Below are positions 1-5,968 of a stretch of DNA of 6,949 bases, one piece after another; the first letter of the stretch is position 1, and each line of letters opens with the position of its first letter. The stretch is taken from positions 1 to 6,949 of the forward strand of contig CAZJXT010000027.1 in NCBI GenBank assembly GCA_964550225.1, in the 5' to 3' direction. Made by a program: the position numbers and the translations under genes. This stretch comes from CAIXMG01 sp964550225 (GTDB lineage: Bacteria; Patescibacteriota; Minisyncoccia; Phycocordibacterales; UBA1006). The notes beneath the pieces are model-generated. The model saw only the letters and a list, made by a program, of their open reading frames with translations. It had not been told where the DNA came from and searched no databases.

Positions 1-660
1 AATGAGCAATACCCCTTTTGGAACCTGTGCGAATGCTTGTAATAGTATATCTACCGCTTTTTGATAAATGAGTCTTCCTACAAATAAAAATTTAAACGCG
101 TCTGCGGGAACATTAGAAATGATCATTTTTTCTGCTTTTTGGTATTTGTCTAAATCAACACTGTTGTGAAGTACTTCAATTCGCTGTGATTGGATACCAT
201 GTCGAATTAATGAATCTTTTACTGTTGATGATACAGCAAAAATTTTATAGCAATAATATTGTAATATTCTATCTATTAAAAACATTTTCCATGTTTTTAA
301 GTTGTCATATACGTTTTGTTCAAAACACATTATTTTTTGTTTTCTTACTACAATACCAGCAAGACGCACAATCGTATTTGCAAACCAGAGATGTGAAATA
401 ATTACCGCAAATTGTTCTTGTTGTAACCAGTGGATAAATGTTCTGTGTGCTGATATGTCAAAAATATTTTTAAATACAATTTTCTTAATCTGAATTTCTG
501 CTCCTTGTATTTCTTGTATAATACTTTTTTCAAATTCATTACGCAACGTTAAAAACGTTACCTGATAACCTTTTTTTGAAAAAGCTAAAGCATCATCAAC
601 GATTTGACGCTCTGCCCCCCCTACTCCTAAATTATTAATAACAAATAATAACTTTTTCAT
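1..660 (-). CDS. GT4-family glycosyltransferase, N-terminal 220 codons (3' end outside window)
   Basis: Translating the minus strand from the ATG at 660-658 gives 220 uninterrupted codons to the window edge, so the gene continues to the left. It starts MKKLLFVINNLGVGGAERQI: a first beta strand followed by the GGAER loop that is common in GT4 enzymes of GT-B fold. Further on are FAVSSTVKDSLIRHGI and VLHNSVDLDKY (about residues 141-175), the end of the acceptor domain and its HNSVD turn. FLFVGRLIYQKAVDIL (191-206) carries the donor-phosphate pair R196 and K201. The EX7E motif would lie beyond the edge. The likely role is retaining sugar transfer from a nucleotide sugar on the cytoplasmic side of the membrane; donor and acceptor cannot be told. 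The start overlaps the upstream gene's stop as ATGA, so translational coupling is likely. No Shine-Dalgarno sequence precedes it. This is the fourth gene of the unit that begins at 3950. Confidence 0.93.
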   Translation of the reverse strand, partial: MKKLLFVINNLGVGGAERQIVDDALAFSKKGYQVTFLTLRNEFEKSIIQEIQGAEIQIKKIVFKNIFDISAHRTFIHWLQQEQFAVIISHLWFANTIVRLAGIVVRKQKIMCFEQNVYDNLKTWKMFLIDRILQYYCYKIFAVSSTVKDSLIRHGIQSQRIEVLHNSVDLDKYQKAEKMIISNVPADAFKFLFVGRLIYQKAVDILLQAFAQVPKGVLLI

Positions 661-1697
661 AATATGTTCACTAATTTCTCAACAAGACTTTTGAGGCTAT
701 GACGTATTCCAACACTCATTAGATGTTCTACAATACCCCTCTGATCATGCTGTACGCTATTATGGAGTACTTGTGCAACATGATGAACATCTAAGCTTTT
801 AATTTCAATAGCGCGTCGTGTTTCTTGTGGAATTTCATCAAGAAATCCAGTGTTGTACACAATGGGAATGCATCCACAGAATACTGATTCCCAGATCGTT
901 TTATCAAAACTTCCCGATTCAGTAAAATTAAGACAATACATATAACGATTATACAATTCAGCAAGTTCACTTGGTGCTTGGGCTTGCAAAAAGGTTATGC
1001 GATCAGATAGTCCTGCATAGATAATTTTTTCCTCAAGATTTTTTTTATAGTTTTTATCGAGCGTACTATCAGCAGGACCAACCAAGGTAAACATGCTTTG
1101 GGTATCTGCATAGGTATGGCACAATGCTATAAATCCATCAACCATTGCATCAAGGTTTTTGATCGGTGAAATACGTCCTACGTATAAAAACGAATTTTGT
1201 TTTCGTTCGATATTTTGAACCGTATGAAAAAGATTTTCATCAATTCCTACTGGCATCATCACCGCATTTGGAAAAGACGCTGTATACGAAGCTGTCGACG
1301 TATAACAGACCGTATGTGCTATTTTCCCCGCAAGAATTGTCCTCCAGGATCCTATTTTGTGATTACGCCACAGAGTTATTTTTTTATTCAACAGTCGCCA
1401 TAACCATCCTCCCAACAAGACATATTCTTGATTCATGTGTACAAAAACTGATTCATATTCGTTTCGTAATTTCCAAATGGTTTTAAAAAATTTAGTTACA
1501 TATTTGAAACGAGAAACTCCAGATTCTTTCCCAAGGGAAAACACGTGCACATTTTTTGGAAGATCATGTTTTCCTTCATACAAACAAATAACTGAAACGT
1601 GTTCATAGTTTTGAGACAATTCAATAATCCATCCATGAAAAAATCCAAGGACCGGATCATTACTATTTACGACTTGTGTCAAAATAAGAAGATTCAT
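657..1697 (-). CDS. GT4-family glycosyltransferase with displaced EX7E motif
   Basis: The protein is 346 residues from ATG 1697. An in-frame TTG at 1715 would add six residues (MINLFI) and overlap the upstream gene. I prefer 1697 because MNLLILTQVVNSNDPVLGFFHGW is the expected first strand and loop, and it leaves a 10-nt gap to the upstream stop. LYVGRISPIKNLD (171-183) gives the donor-phosphate residues R175 and K180, followed by FTLVGP near 203-208. The catalytic-site segment is NFTESGSFDKTIWES (257-271). Counting back eight residues from E270 reaches G262, so the canonical first glutamate is absent and the nearest is E260. The GSFDK arrangement recalls a GT4 subset with GxxDK before the last glutamate. 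It is probably a cytoplasmic sugar transferase of the glycan locus with unknown substrates. It is the third gene of the 3950 unit, and its TGA stop overlaps the next start. Confidence 0.93.
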   Translation of the reverse strand: MNLLILTQVVNSNDPVLGFFHGWIIELSQNYEHVSVICLYEGKHDLPKNVHVFSLGKESGVSRFKYVTKFFKTIWKLRNEYESVFVHMNQEYVLLGGWLWRLLNKKITLWRNHKIGSWRTILAGKIAHTVCYTSTASYTASFPNAVMMPVGIDENLFHTVQNIERKQNSFLYVGRISPIKNLDAMVDGFIALCHTYADTQSMFTLVGPADSTLDKNYKKNLEEKIIYAGLSDRITFLQAQAPSELAELYNRYMYCLNFTESGSFDKTIWESVFCGCIPIVYNTGFLDEIPQETRRAIEIKSLDVHHVAQVLHNSVQHDQRGIVEHLMSVGIRHSLKSLVEKLVNIL

Positions 1698-1707
1698 AAT
1701 AAATAAA

Positions 1708-2850
1708 TTAATCAAAAACTTGTTTCAAATTTGCAAGATATTTTTCTTGATACGTTTCAAATGGTGCGTAGGGATGAATATAAGGATGTTCGCGGAGACG
1801 GTTTTTTGCCTGGGCTATTTTTTCTGGATGAAGCATTAAATCCTCAATGTTTTTTCGAAGAGATTCTTTATTGTAGGGTTCACAGATCCAACCGGTTGTG
1901 TCTGTTATGAGAACTTCAGGAGCAACCCCAACGTCTGTTGCTAACACCGGAGTTCCACAAAGCAATGATTCTGTGATCGTTAATCCATATCCTTCGAATA
2001 ATGAAGTAATCATGAACACATCTGCAGATCGGTAATACGCAGGCAAATCATTGGTCCATGGAATAAATAGAATATCTTTTTGGCAACCAGATTCAATGAC
2101 TTGTTTTTTTAGGGATGTCTCACATGATCCAGATCCAACAATAACTAATCCTATTTTCTCAGGATATTTTTTTATTAGCTCACTCATAACGGTAACGGTG
2201 TTGCCTAGATCTTTTTCAGGTTCAAGTCGCGATGCTATCAAAAAAATAATTCTCTTCTGTGGAAATAATGCGTGAAGTTGATCCTCAGAACTACTGTCTT
2301 GATAATATTTTTGAGTATCAATATAAATAGGTAACACATCAATCGGTGCATGACTCCATGATCTTTTTTGAATTCCAGTCACCATGCGTTGAGAATCACA
2401 CCGTAGTGCGTCTGCATATCGTATTACCACCGGAGCAATCATCATACGTACATATTGCATCCAAGTATTTTTAAAAAATGGAGAAAATAAATCTGTATGG
2501 ATTTGCACATGAAATTTTATTTTCAAAAATTTTGCAATCAGTAGTCCTACAAATCCTGACTCGAAAGGATCTTGGACGGTCATGATTGTTTTCTTTTTCT
2601 CTTGTGGAGATAGTTTTTTTGCAACACTCATCATAATCCAAAACGCATCCCATAAATACATGATTTTTGAAATAGACTGAGTTGGATACACCGCCATATT
2701 GTCATAAACTGTTTGAGAAAAAGCATCTTTTCGTAATGTAAAAACAACCATGTGATATTGCTCAAATGATTTCCCAAGTCGAATAATTCGATCCGATGTC
2801 GGATTCTTCGAAAACAATTTTCGTTCTGATCCAAAACTAAGCACAATCAT
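1708..2850 (-). CDS. GT4-family glycosyltransferase
   Basis: The protein is 380 residues from ATG 2850, whose first bases overlap the preceding TGA stop (ATGA). It opens MIVLSFGSERKLFSKN, which I associate with a Patescibacteria-type GT4 group, so the start is well supported. The N-terminal domain holds TVQDPFESGFVGLLIA (91-106) and VQIHTDLFSPFF (115-126). The C-terminal donor domain begins near 200: IASRLEPEKDL carries R208 and K213, LVIVGSGS follows at about 245-252, and FEGYGLTITESLLCGTPVLATDVG gives an intact EX7E with E286 and E294. Length and motif order are normal for a complete GT-B retaining transferase. The nucleotide-sugar donor and acceptor are not predictable. No Shine-Dalgarno sequence is visible, so expression probably depends on coupling to the upstream gene. 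The next gene starts 10 nt after this stop. Confidence 0.95.
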   Translation of the reverse strand: MIVLSFGSERKLFSKNPTSDRIIRLGKSFEQYHMVVFTLRKDAFSQTVYDNMAVYPTQSISKIMYLWDAFWIMMSVAKKLSPQEKKKTIMTVQDPFESGFVGLLIAKFLKIKFHVQIHTDLFSPFFKNTWMQYVRMMIAPVVIRYADALRCDSQRMVTGIQKRSWSHAPIDVLPIYIDTQKYYQDSSSEDQLHALFPQKRIIFLIASRLEPEKDLGNTVTVMSELIKKYPEKIGLVIVGSGSCETSLKKQVIESGCQKDILFIPWTNDLPAYYRSADVFMITSLFEGYGLTITESLLCGTPVLATDVGVAPEVLITDTTGWICEPYNKESLRKNIEDLMLHPEKIAQAKNRLREHPYIHPYAPFETYQEKYLANLKQVFD

Positions 2851-3950
2851 AATGTTGTTGTTATTTTTTCTAATACCTTGATTATTGTTTCGATAATTTT
2901 TTCTTTACTAAACATCTGTGACTGTGTGATTCCACCTTGCCCTATCTTTTTTCGTAACTGATCATTTCCTAACACGTAAACGAGATTTCTCTCGAGAAGT
3001 TCGTCATTTTTTGCTGGAATAATAATTCCTGATTCTTGATCTTTTACAATTTCCTGCATATTGCATGCGTCCGTTGTAATCAATGGAACCCCGAGTGCCA
3101 TCACCTCAACGGCTTGGTATGAAAAACTTTCAAATGAAGAATTCAATACAAACACATCAGATGCCGCAACGGTTTCCCAAAGAGTTGTTTGTTGCATTGA
3201 TCCCTTGAAAAAAACTCTTTCAGAAACACCTACTTTTTGTGCATATGTTTGCAGCGTATTTTTTTCTGGACCATCACCTATCAATGTAAGTGTCCATGAG
3301 CTATGTCGAGTCAATAATGTAATCAATGATTTAAATTCTTTCCATGGAACCATACGTCCTGCAGAAATAATTTTCTTTACATCGCCCACTGCATAATCTT
3401 TTTTTTGAAACGGCGTTATTTCATTTATTTCAATACCGTTATACATCGCAATCACGGGTGCGTTTTTCGGAAGTACCCATCGGTTGACTACGTCAGCAAA
3501 ATAACGACTCGGTGCGATTACCTGATCTGCGGTACGTACAATAAATTTTTGAATCGTTCTATATAATTCGATTTTCCATCCATATTTTTTTGTTTGGAAT
3601 ACATCAATTGAATCAGTAACCCCTAAGCGCGCACATCCTTGTTCCCAAGCATAATCTCCTGGAACTCGAACCAGAAATTTCTTTCTGGTAACTAGTGCGA
3701 CAAGTGCTGATGGTAGCCCTACACTGAACATGTCTTGTGCAAAAATGATGTCATGTGAAAAACTCTTCCAGAGAATTTTTAAAAAAAGAATCCCGTGCCG
3801 AATTCCTGAGGGAAACCGCTTCACGTCGCTAAATTTAATCAAAGTAACCTGGTGTCCGTGTTTTGGCAACTCACTCACAAGGAGCTTGGCATAGGTCGCA
3901 GGACCCCCAATTTCTGGTGGATACAGAGGTGTTACAAACAAGATTTTCAT
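2847..3950 (-). CDS. GT4-family glycosyltransferase (YPPEIGGPATYAKLL type), first gene of its unit
   Basis: The protein is 367 residues from ATG 3950. The N-terminus MKILFVTPLYPPEIGGPATY contains the GG nucleotide-binding loop. PGDYAWEQG (97-105) follows, with a segment around VTDSIDVFQTKKYGW (111-125) that I recall from a Patescibacteria group. VIAPSRYFADVV ends the first domain. The donor domain carries ISAGRMVPWKEF with R199 and K204, TLIGDGPEK (222-230), and an intact EX7E in FESFSYQAVEVMALG with E274 and E282. It is a complete, probably retaining glycosyltransferase acting in the cytoplasm on a lipid-linked or surface glycan; substrates are unknown. It is the first gene after a strong terminator, and an extended -10 element ends seven bases before the ATG, so the mRNA may be leaderless. 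The stop overlaps the next start as ATGA. Confidence 0.95.
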   Translation of the reverse strand: MKILFVTPLYPPEIGGPATYAKLLVSELPKHGHQVTLIKFSDVKRFPSGIRHGILFLKILWKSFSHDIIFAQDMFSVGLPSALVALVTRKKFLVRVPGDYAWEQGCARLGVTDSIDVFQTKKYGWKIELYRTIQKFIVRTADQVIAPSRYFADVVNRWVLPKNAPVIAMYNGIEINEITPFQKKDYAVGDVKKIISAGRMVPWKEFKSLITLLTRHSSWTLTLIGDGPEKNTLQTYAQKVGVSERVFFKGSMQQTTLWETVAASDVFVLNSSFESFSYQAVEVMALGVPLITTDACNMQEIVKDQESGIIIPAKNDELLERNLVYVLGNDQLRKKIGQGGITQSQMFSKEKIIETIIKVLEKITTTL

Positions 3951-3956
3951 ATGCCT

Positions 3957-3965
3957 ACTATAGCA
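3957..3965 (-). promoter_or_regulatory. Extended -10 promoter, probably leaderless, for the gene starting at 3950
   Basis: On the minus strand TGCTATAGT occupies 3965-3957: a TG-N extension followed by TATAGT, five of six matches to TATAAT. The hexamer's last base is 3957, so position +1 by usual spacing is 3950, the A of the ATG. The -35 region is poor: at 17-18 bp spacing one reads TATGAA or TTATGA, as extended -10 promoters tolerate. The element lies directly after the terminator of the upstream kinase gene, where a new promoter is needed. AGG at 3956-3954 is only three bases from the ATG, too close for a usual Shine-Dalgarno. Confidence 0.6.
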
Positions 3966-3984
3966 TTTTTCCTATTTTTTTCAT

Positions 3985-4014
3985 AAAAAAAGCCTCGCGA
4001 AAACGAGGCTTTTT
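3985..4014 (-). terminator. Rho-independent terminator after the kinase gene
   Basis: On the minus strand the perfect stem AGCCTCG / CGAGGCT (4010-4004 with 3997-3991) encloses a 6-base loop. Flanking A and T runs can add four A-T pairs, and a T-run of at least six follows the stem. It begins two bases after the TAA stop at 4019-4017. The A-rich flank means it could also stop plus-strand transcription, but no plus-strand gene needs it. It separates the kinase unit from the four-gene glycosyltransferase unit. Confidence 0.88.
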
Positions 4015-4016
4015 CA

Positions 4017-4574
4017 TTAAAACAGTTTTTTAATCGTTTCTACTTTAACTCCTTCTGTTGTGTCAATAGTAATTGAGGCACATGAGATTTTTTTTGGTTT
4101 CCAACTCCCCCCCATCTGATTGCTTTTTGACCAAGCAAAATGGTTGGGTGTATTACGCCAAAGTTCACGTAATTTTACCACCTTCCCATGATCATCTCCT
4201 TGCCAAAGACAAGATGCTCCGTGAAAGAACTGGTTTTTTGTCTCAGAATACTGATCTGCCAACACTCTCCCGGCAATAACATCATAATCACAGATAACTT
4301 GCACAAAAATTAATTTTGCACCTGATCGTGAAGCAAAACTTCGTATAAGAGCCCGTTTTTTCCAATCGCTAAAATCAGAATCTAGAATCACTTTTTTATA
4401 ATGATTTAGATAGTATTTTGTAATGTTTTCAGTAATTGGAACTACTTTTTCATAACTCTGATTTTCTTTTCTTAATGCAATACGAATATCATCGGCAGTA
4501 ACTACTAAACCACCGCCTGCTTTTGCAATAATGCGAGATAAAAAAGTTTTTCCAGAACCTGTTGGTCCAATCAA
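4017..4574 (-). CDS. P-loop kinase (polynucleotide-kinase/AAA_33-like), main ORF of a frameshifted or recoded gene
   Basis: The ORF opens at a TTG (4574-4572) and encodes 185 residues, but this start is doubtful. The same frame reads TILA directly before LIGPTGSGKT, completing the beta-1 strand of a P-loop domain, and there is no ATG or GTG back to the in-frame TGA at 4637-4635. Joining the upstream ORF by a -1 shift at A7 (4625-4619) gives one 245-residue protein. In that numbering: Walker A GPTGSGKT at 63-70; TADDIR with D88 and R91, like the DDxR motif of T4-type polynucleotide kinase; VILDSDF at 122-128 as the second acidic strand; and CDYDVIAGR with R163 as a possible lid arginine. These motifs indicate an ATP-dependent small-substrate or nucleic-acid kinase. 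The substrate is unknown. Zeta-toxin-like sugar-nucleotide kinases are an alternative given the glycan setting. It ends at a strong terminator. Confidence 0.85.
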   Translation of the reverse strand: MIGPTGSGKTFLSRIIAKAGGGLVVTADDIRIALRKENQSYEKVVPITENITKYYLNHYKKVILDSDFSDWKKRALIRSFASRSGAKLIFVQVICDYDVIAGRVLADQYSETKNQFFHGASCLWQGDDHGKVVKLRELWRNTPNHFAWSKSNQMGGSWKPKKISCASITIDTTEGVKVETIKKLF

Positions 4575-4753
4575 TGCAAGAATTGTTTTTTCATCTGAAC
4601 AAGAAGGAAGCGTTTCTGTTTTTTTAAGGTTTTTTCATACCCCTGTTGCGCTTTTTCTTCATCGTGGTTCAATTGGTAAAAATTTCTTATTCCGAGATAA
4701 AATCTGATGATATGTCCCAAAAATGTTTCTAATAACTCTGTAATTTTTTTCAT
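4571..4753 (-). CDS. Small ORF forming the N-terminal segment of the kinase gene
   Basis: The ATG at 4753 opens 60 codons ending in TGA at 4573-4571. The first 45 residues, MKKITELLETFLGHIIRFYL onward through NFYQLNHDEEKAQQGYEKTLKK, look like a helical, charged segment. After K45 the zero-frame tail QKRFLLVQMKKQFLH has no evident fold, whereas the -1 frame there continues TETLPSCSDEKTILALIGPTG into the P-loop. I infer that residues 1-45 are the true N-terminus of the kinase and that the last 15 are an out-of-frame tail. If the sequence is correct and no recoding occurs, a 60-residue peptide would be made. A promoter with TTGACA and a TG-extended TATTTT lies upstream, giving a predicted 19-nt leader without a Shine-Dalgarno. 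I recognise no function for this segment alone. Confidence 0.65.
   Translation of the reverse strand: MKKITELLETFLGHIIRFYLGIRNFYQLNHDEEKAQQGYEKTLKKQKRFLLVQMKKQFLH
4619..4644 (-). other. Candidate -1 frameshift site: A7 run with upstream AGGGG
   Basis: In the zero frame from ATG 4753 the codons read TTA AAA AAA CAG, so the seven A bases at 4625-4619 form A_AAA_AAA, a permissible X_XXY_YYZ slippery heptamer. Slipping back one base yields ACA GAA ACG, the frame of the P-loop domain. AGGGG at 4644-4640 lies 14 nt before the A run, near the spacing at which internal Shine-Dalgarno sequences stimulate -1 shifting, as in dnaX. I saw no convincing stem-loop just downstream. A one-base deletion from A8, real or a read error, would look the same. 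Confidence 0.5.
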
Positions 4754-4778
4754 TTTAAATGTTTTTTGATTTAAACTA

Positions 4779-4802
4779 AAAATAGCATATATATGCTATT
4801 TT
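4779..4802. repeat. 24-bp perfect palindrome: operator or weak terminator
   Basis: Each half is AAAATAGCATAT, meeting its reverse complement with no spacer. It covers the TAG stop of the glycosyltransferase gene at 4798-4796 and the spacer plus -10 of the putative kinase promoter. As RNA it could form a stem of about 10 bp with a 4-base loop followed by a short U run. That is terminator-like but weak, since each arm has only two G or C bases. As DNA it is well placed to be a repressor operator. I cannot decide between the two from this sequence. Confidence 0.55.
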
Positions 4803-4807
4803 GTCAA
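4779..4807 (-). promoter_or_regulatory. Sigma70-type promoter for the kinase gene
   Basis: The minus strand carries TTGACA at 4807-4802, a perfect -35 hexamer. After a 17-base spacer comes TATTTT at 4784-4779 (four of six -10 matches), preceded by a TG-N extension at 4787-4785. The predicted +1 is A4772, 19 nt before the ATG at 4753. The -35 lies inside the last codons of the upstream glycosyltransferase gene (L-L-T-K), so some resemblance could come from coding sequence. The spacer and -10 lie within a perfect palindrome listed separately. Confidence 0.5.
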
Positions 4808-5968
4808 TAACTGCTTCATATCTCGAGCAATCGTGTCCCACGAATATTTTTCTTGAATATATTTTTTTGCATTATCGATAATCTGATTTTTTATAGTATC
4901 ATCTTCATATCTCATAATTGCCTGTGCAACCGTTTCTGGTTTTCCTGACTCACAGAAAAATCCCGTTTCTCCCGGTTTCAAAAAATCTACAATTCCGCCA
5001 ACCGCAGTTCCAACAACGGGTAACTCTGCGGCCATTGCTTCAATAAAGGCGTTCCCCATCCCTTCATATTGAGACACTCGAACAAATACATCACATGACT
5101 TCATGACGGGAATTAATTCATTATGAGATTTCATTCCTGCAAAAACAACTCGATCGAACAGATTATTTTGTTCTACTAATTGTTCAAGATTTTTTTTCAA
5201 ATGACCATCACCTACAATGAGCAACTTATAATGTGCGGGTAAATATGTGAGTGATAAAATACTATCCTCTACCCCACGCGATGGAACCAGTCGAGAAATA
5301 GTAATTGCCACTTTATCACTTGGTAAAAATCCGTATTCTGATCGTATGCGACTAATGGTTTCGATTGAAACTGATTGTGTAAATTTTTCTATATCCACAC
5401 CATTCGGAATCATTACGGTATTCTGGTGACGATATATTGCCACATCACGAACAATAAATTGACTGATTCCTTGTATATGATCGATATGTTTCAAGATATA
5501 GATAAACAATGGCTTCAATATTTTTAATAGTTTTGATGAAAAATGTTCCGCAATCGTTCGGCCATCTTGTAATGAAAGTATTGTTTTTTTCTTGGGCAAG
5601 AAATACCAAATCAATGTTGTAGTATTCATCAACATCAACCAATACGTTTGAATGTTTTTCTTTGCAATCAACCAGAATGCTTTAGGCAAGGCAATGATGG
5701 GAAAGAATATTTTTTGCAATCCTAAAAATAGCGGTAATGACTCCGAAACCTTTGGGTGATGTATTCCCCACCCAATACGATAAATGTGGACATTATTGAT
5801 TTGTTCATACCGCGGAAGACTCTTATCAAATCTCAAGGTGATCATATGAAAAACAGCATCATGTGATGAAATGCGTTTTGTGATTTCATCTATAGCAATT
5901 TCTGCCCCTCCAATAAATGGAATATAGGTAGTTGAAATAATTAAAATATGTTGAGCATTATTGTTCAT
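4796..5968 (-). CDS. GT4-family glycosyltransferase
   Basis: I place the start at ATG 5968, giving 390 residues. The open frame extends upstream to 6067, but the added 33 residues are read through the GC-rich hairpin of the preceding gene in another frame and do not resemble a GT4 N-terminus. HILIISTTYIPFIGGAEIAI (7-26) is the expected first strand with the GGAE loop. MIPNGVDIEKF (186-196) closes the first domain. ITISRLVPSRGVED carries R226, and R231 where lysine is usual. LLIVGDGHLKK (249-259) follows, and YEGMGNAFIEAMAAELPVVGTAVGG gives EX7E with E302 and E310. It is a complete, probably retaining sugar transferase; donor and acceptor are unknown. The start overlaps the previous gene by 11 bp with no good Shine-Dalgarno, which suggests coupling. 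Its TAG stop lies inside a 24-bp palindrome. Confidence 0.93.
   Translation of the reverse strand: MNNNAQHILIISTTYIPFIGGAEIAIDEITKRISSHDAVFHMITLRFDKSLPRYEQINNVHIYRIGWGIHHPKVSESLPLFLGLQKIFFPIIALPKAFWLIAKKNIQTYWLMLMNTTTLIWYFLPKKKTILSLQDGRTIAEHFSSKLLKILKPLFIYILKHIDHIQGISQFIVRDVAIYRHQNTVMIPNGVDIEKFTQSVSIETISRIRSEYGFLPSDKVAITISRLVPSRGVEDSILSLTYLPAHYKLLIVGDGHLKKNLEQLVEQNNLFDRVVFAGMKSHNELIPVMKSCDVFVRVSQYEGMGNAFIEAMAAELPVVGTAVGGIVDFLKPGETGFFCESGKPETVAQAIMRYEDDTIKNQIIDNAKKYIQEKYSWDTIARDMKQLLTK

Noticed and set aside
186..493. Overlapping plus-strand open frames
   Set aside because: Both are antisense to the partial glycosyltransferase at 660-1, which has clear GT4 motifs across the same bases.
1166..1486. 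Plus-strand open frame of 106 codons
   Set aside because: It is antisense to a well-supported glycosyltransferase, shows no recognisable motif and has no promoter or ribosome-binding signal.
1698..1715. TTG start adding six residues to the glycosyltransferase at 1697
   Set aside because: It overlaps the upstream gene, has no ribosome-binding support, and the conserved first strand starts at ATG 1697.
3061..3396. Plus-strand open frame of 111 codons
   Set aside because: It is the complement of the donor domain of the glycosyltransferase at 3950-2847; its openness follows from that gene's codons.
4107..4113. G7 run (minus strand) as a second frameshift in the kinase gene
   Set aside because: The frame after it still gives a sensible C-terminus including ITIDTTE and a stop directly before the terminator, so no shift is needed.
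4636..4638. ATG just after AGGGG as an alternative kinase start
   Set aside because: It lies only one base from the AGGGG and in the third frame, matching neither the N-terminal segment nor the P-loop domain.
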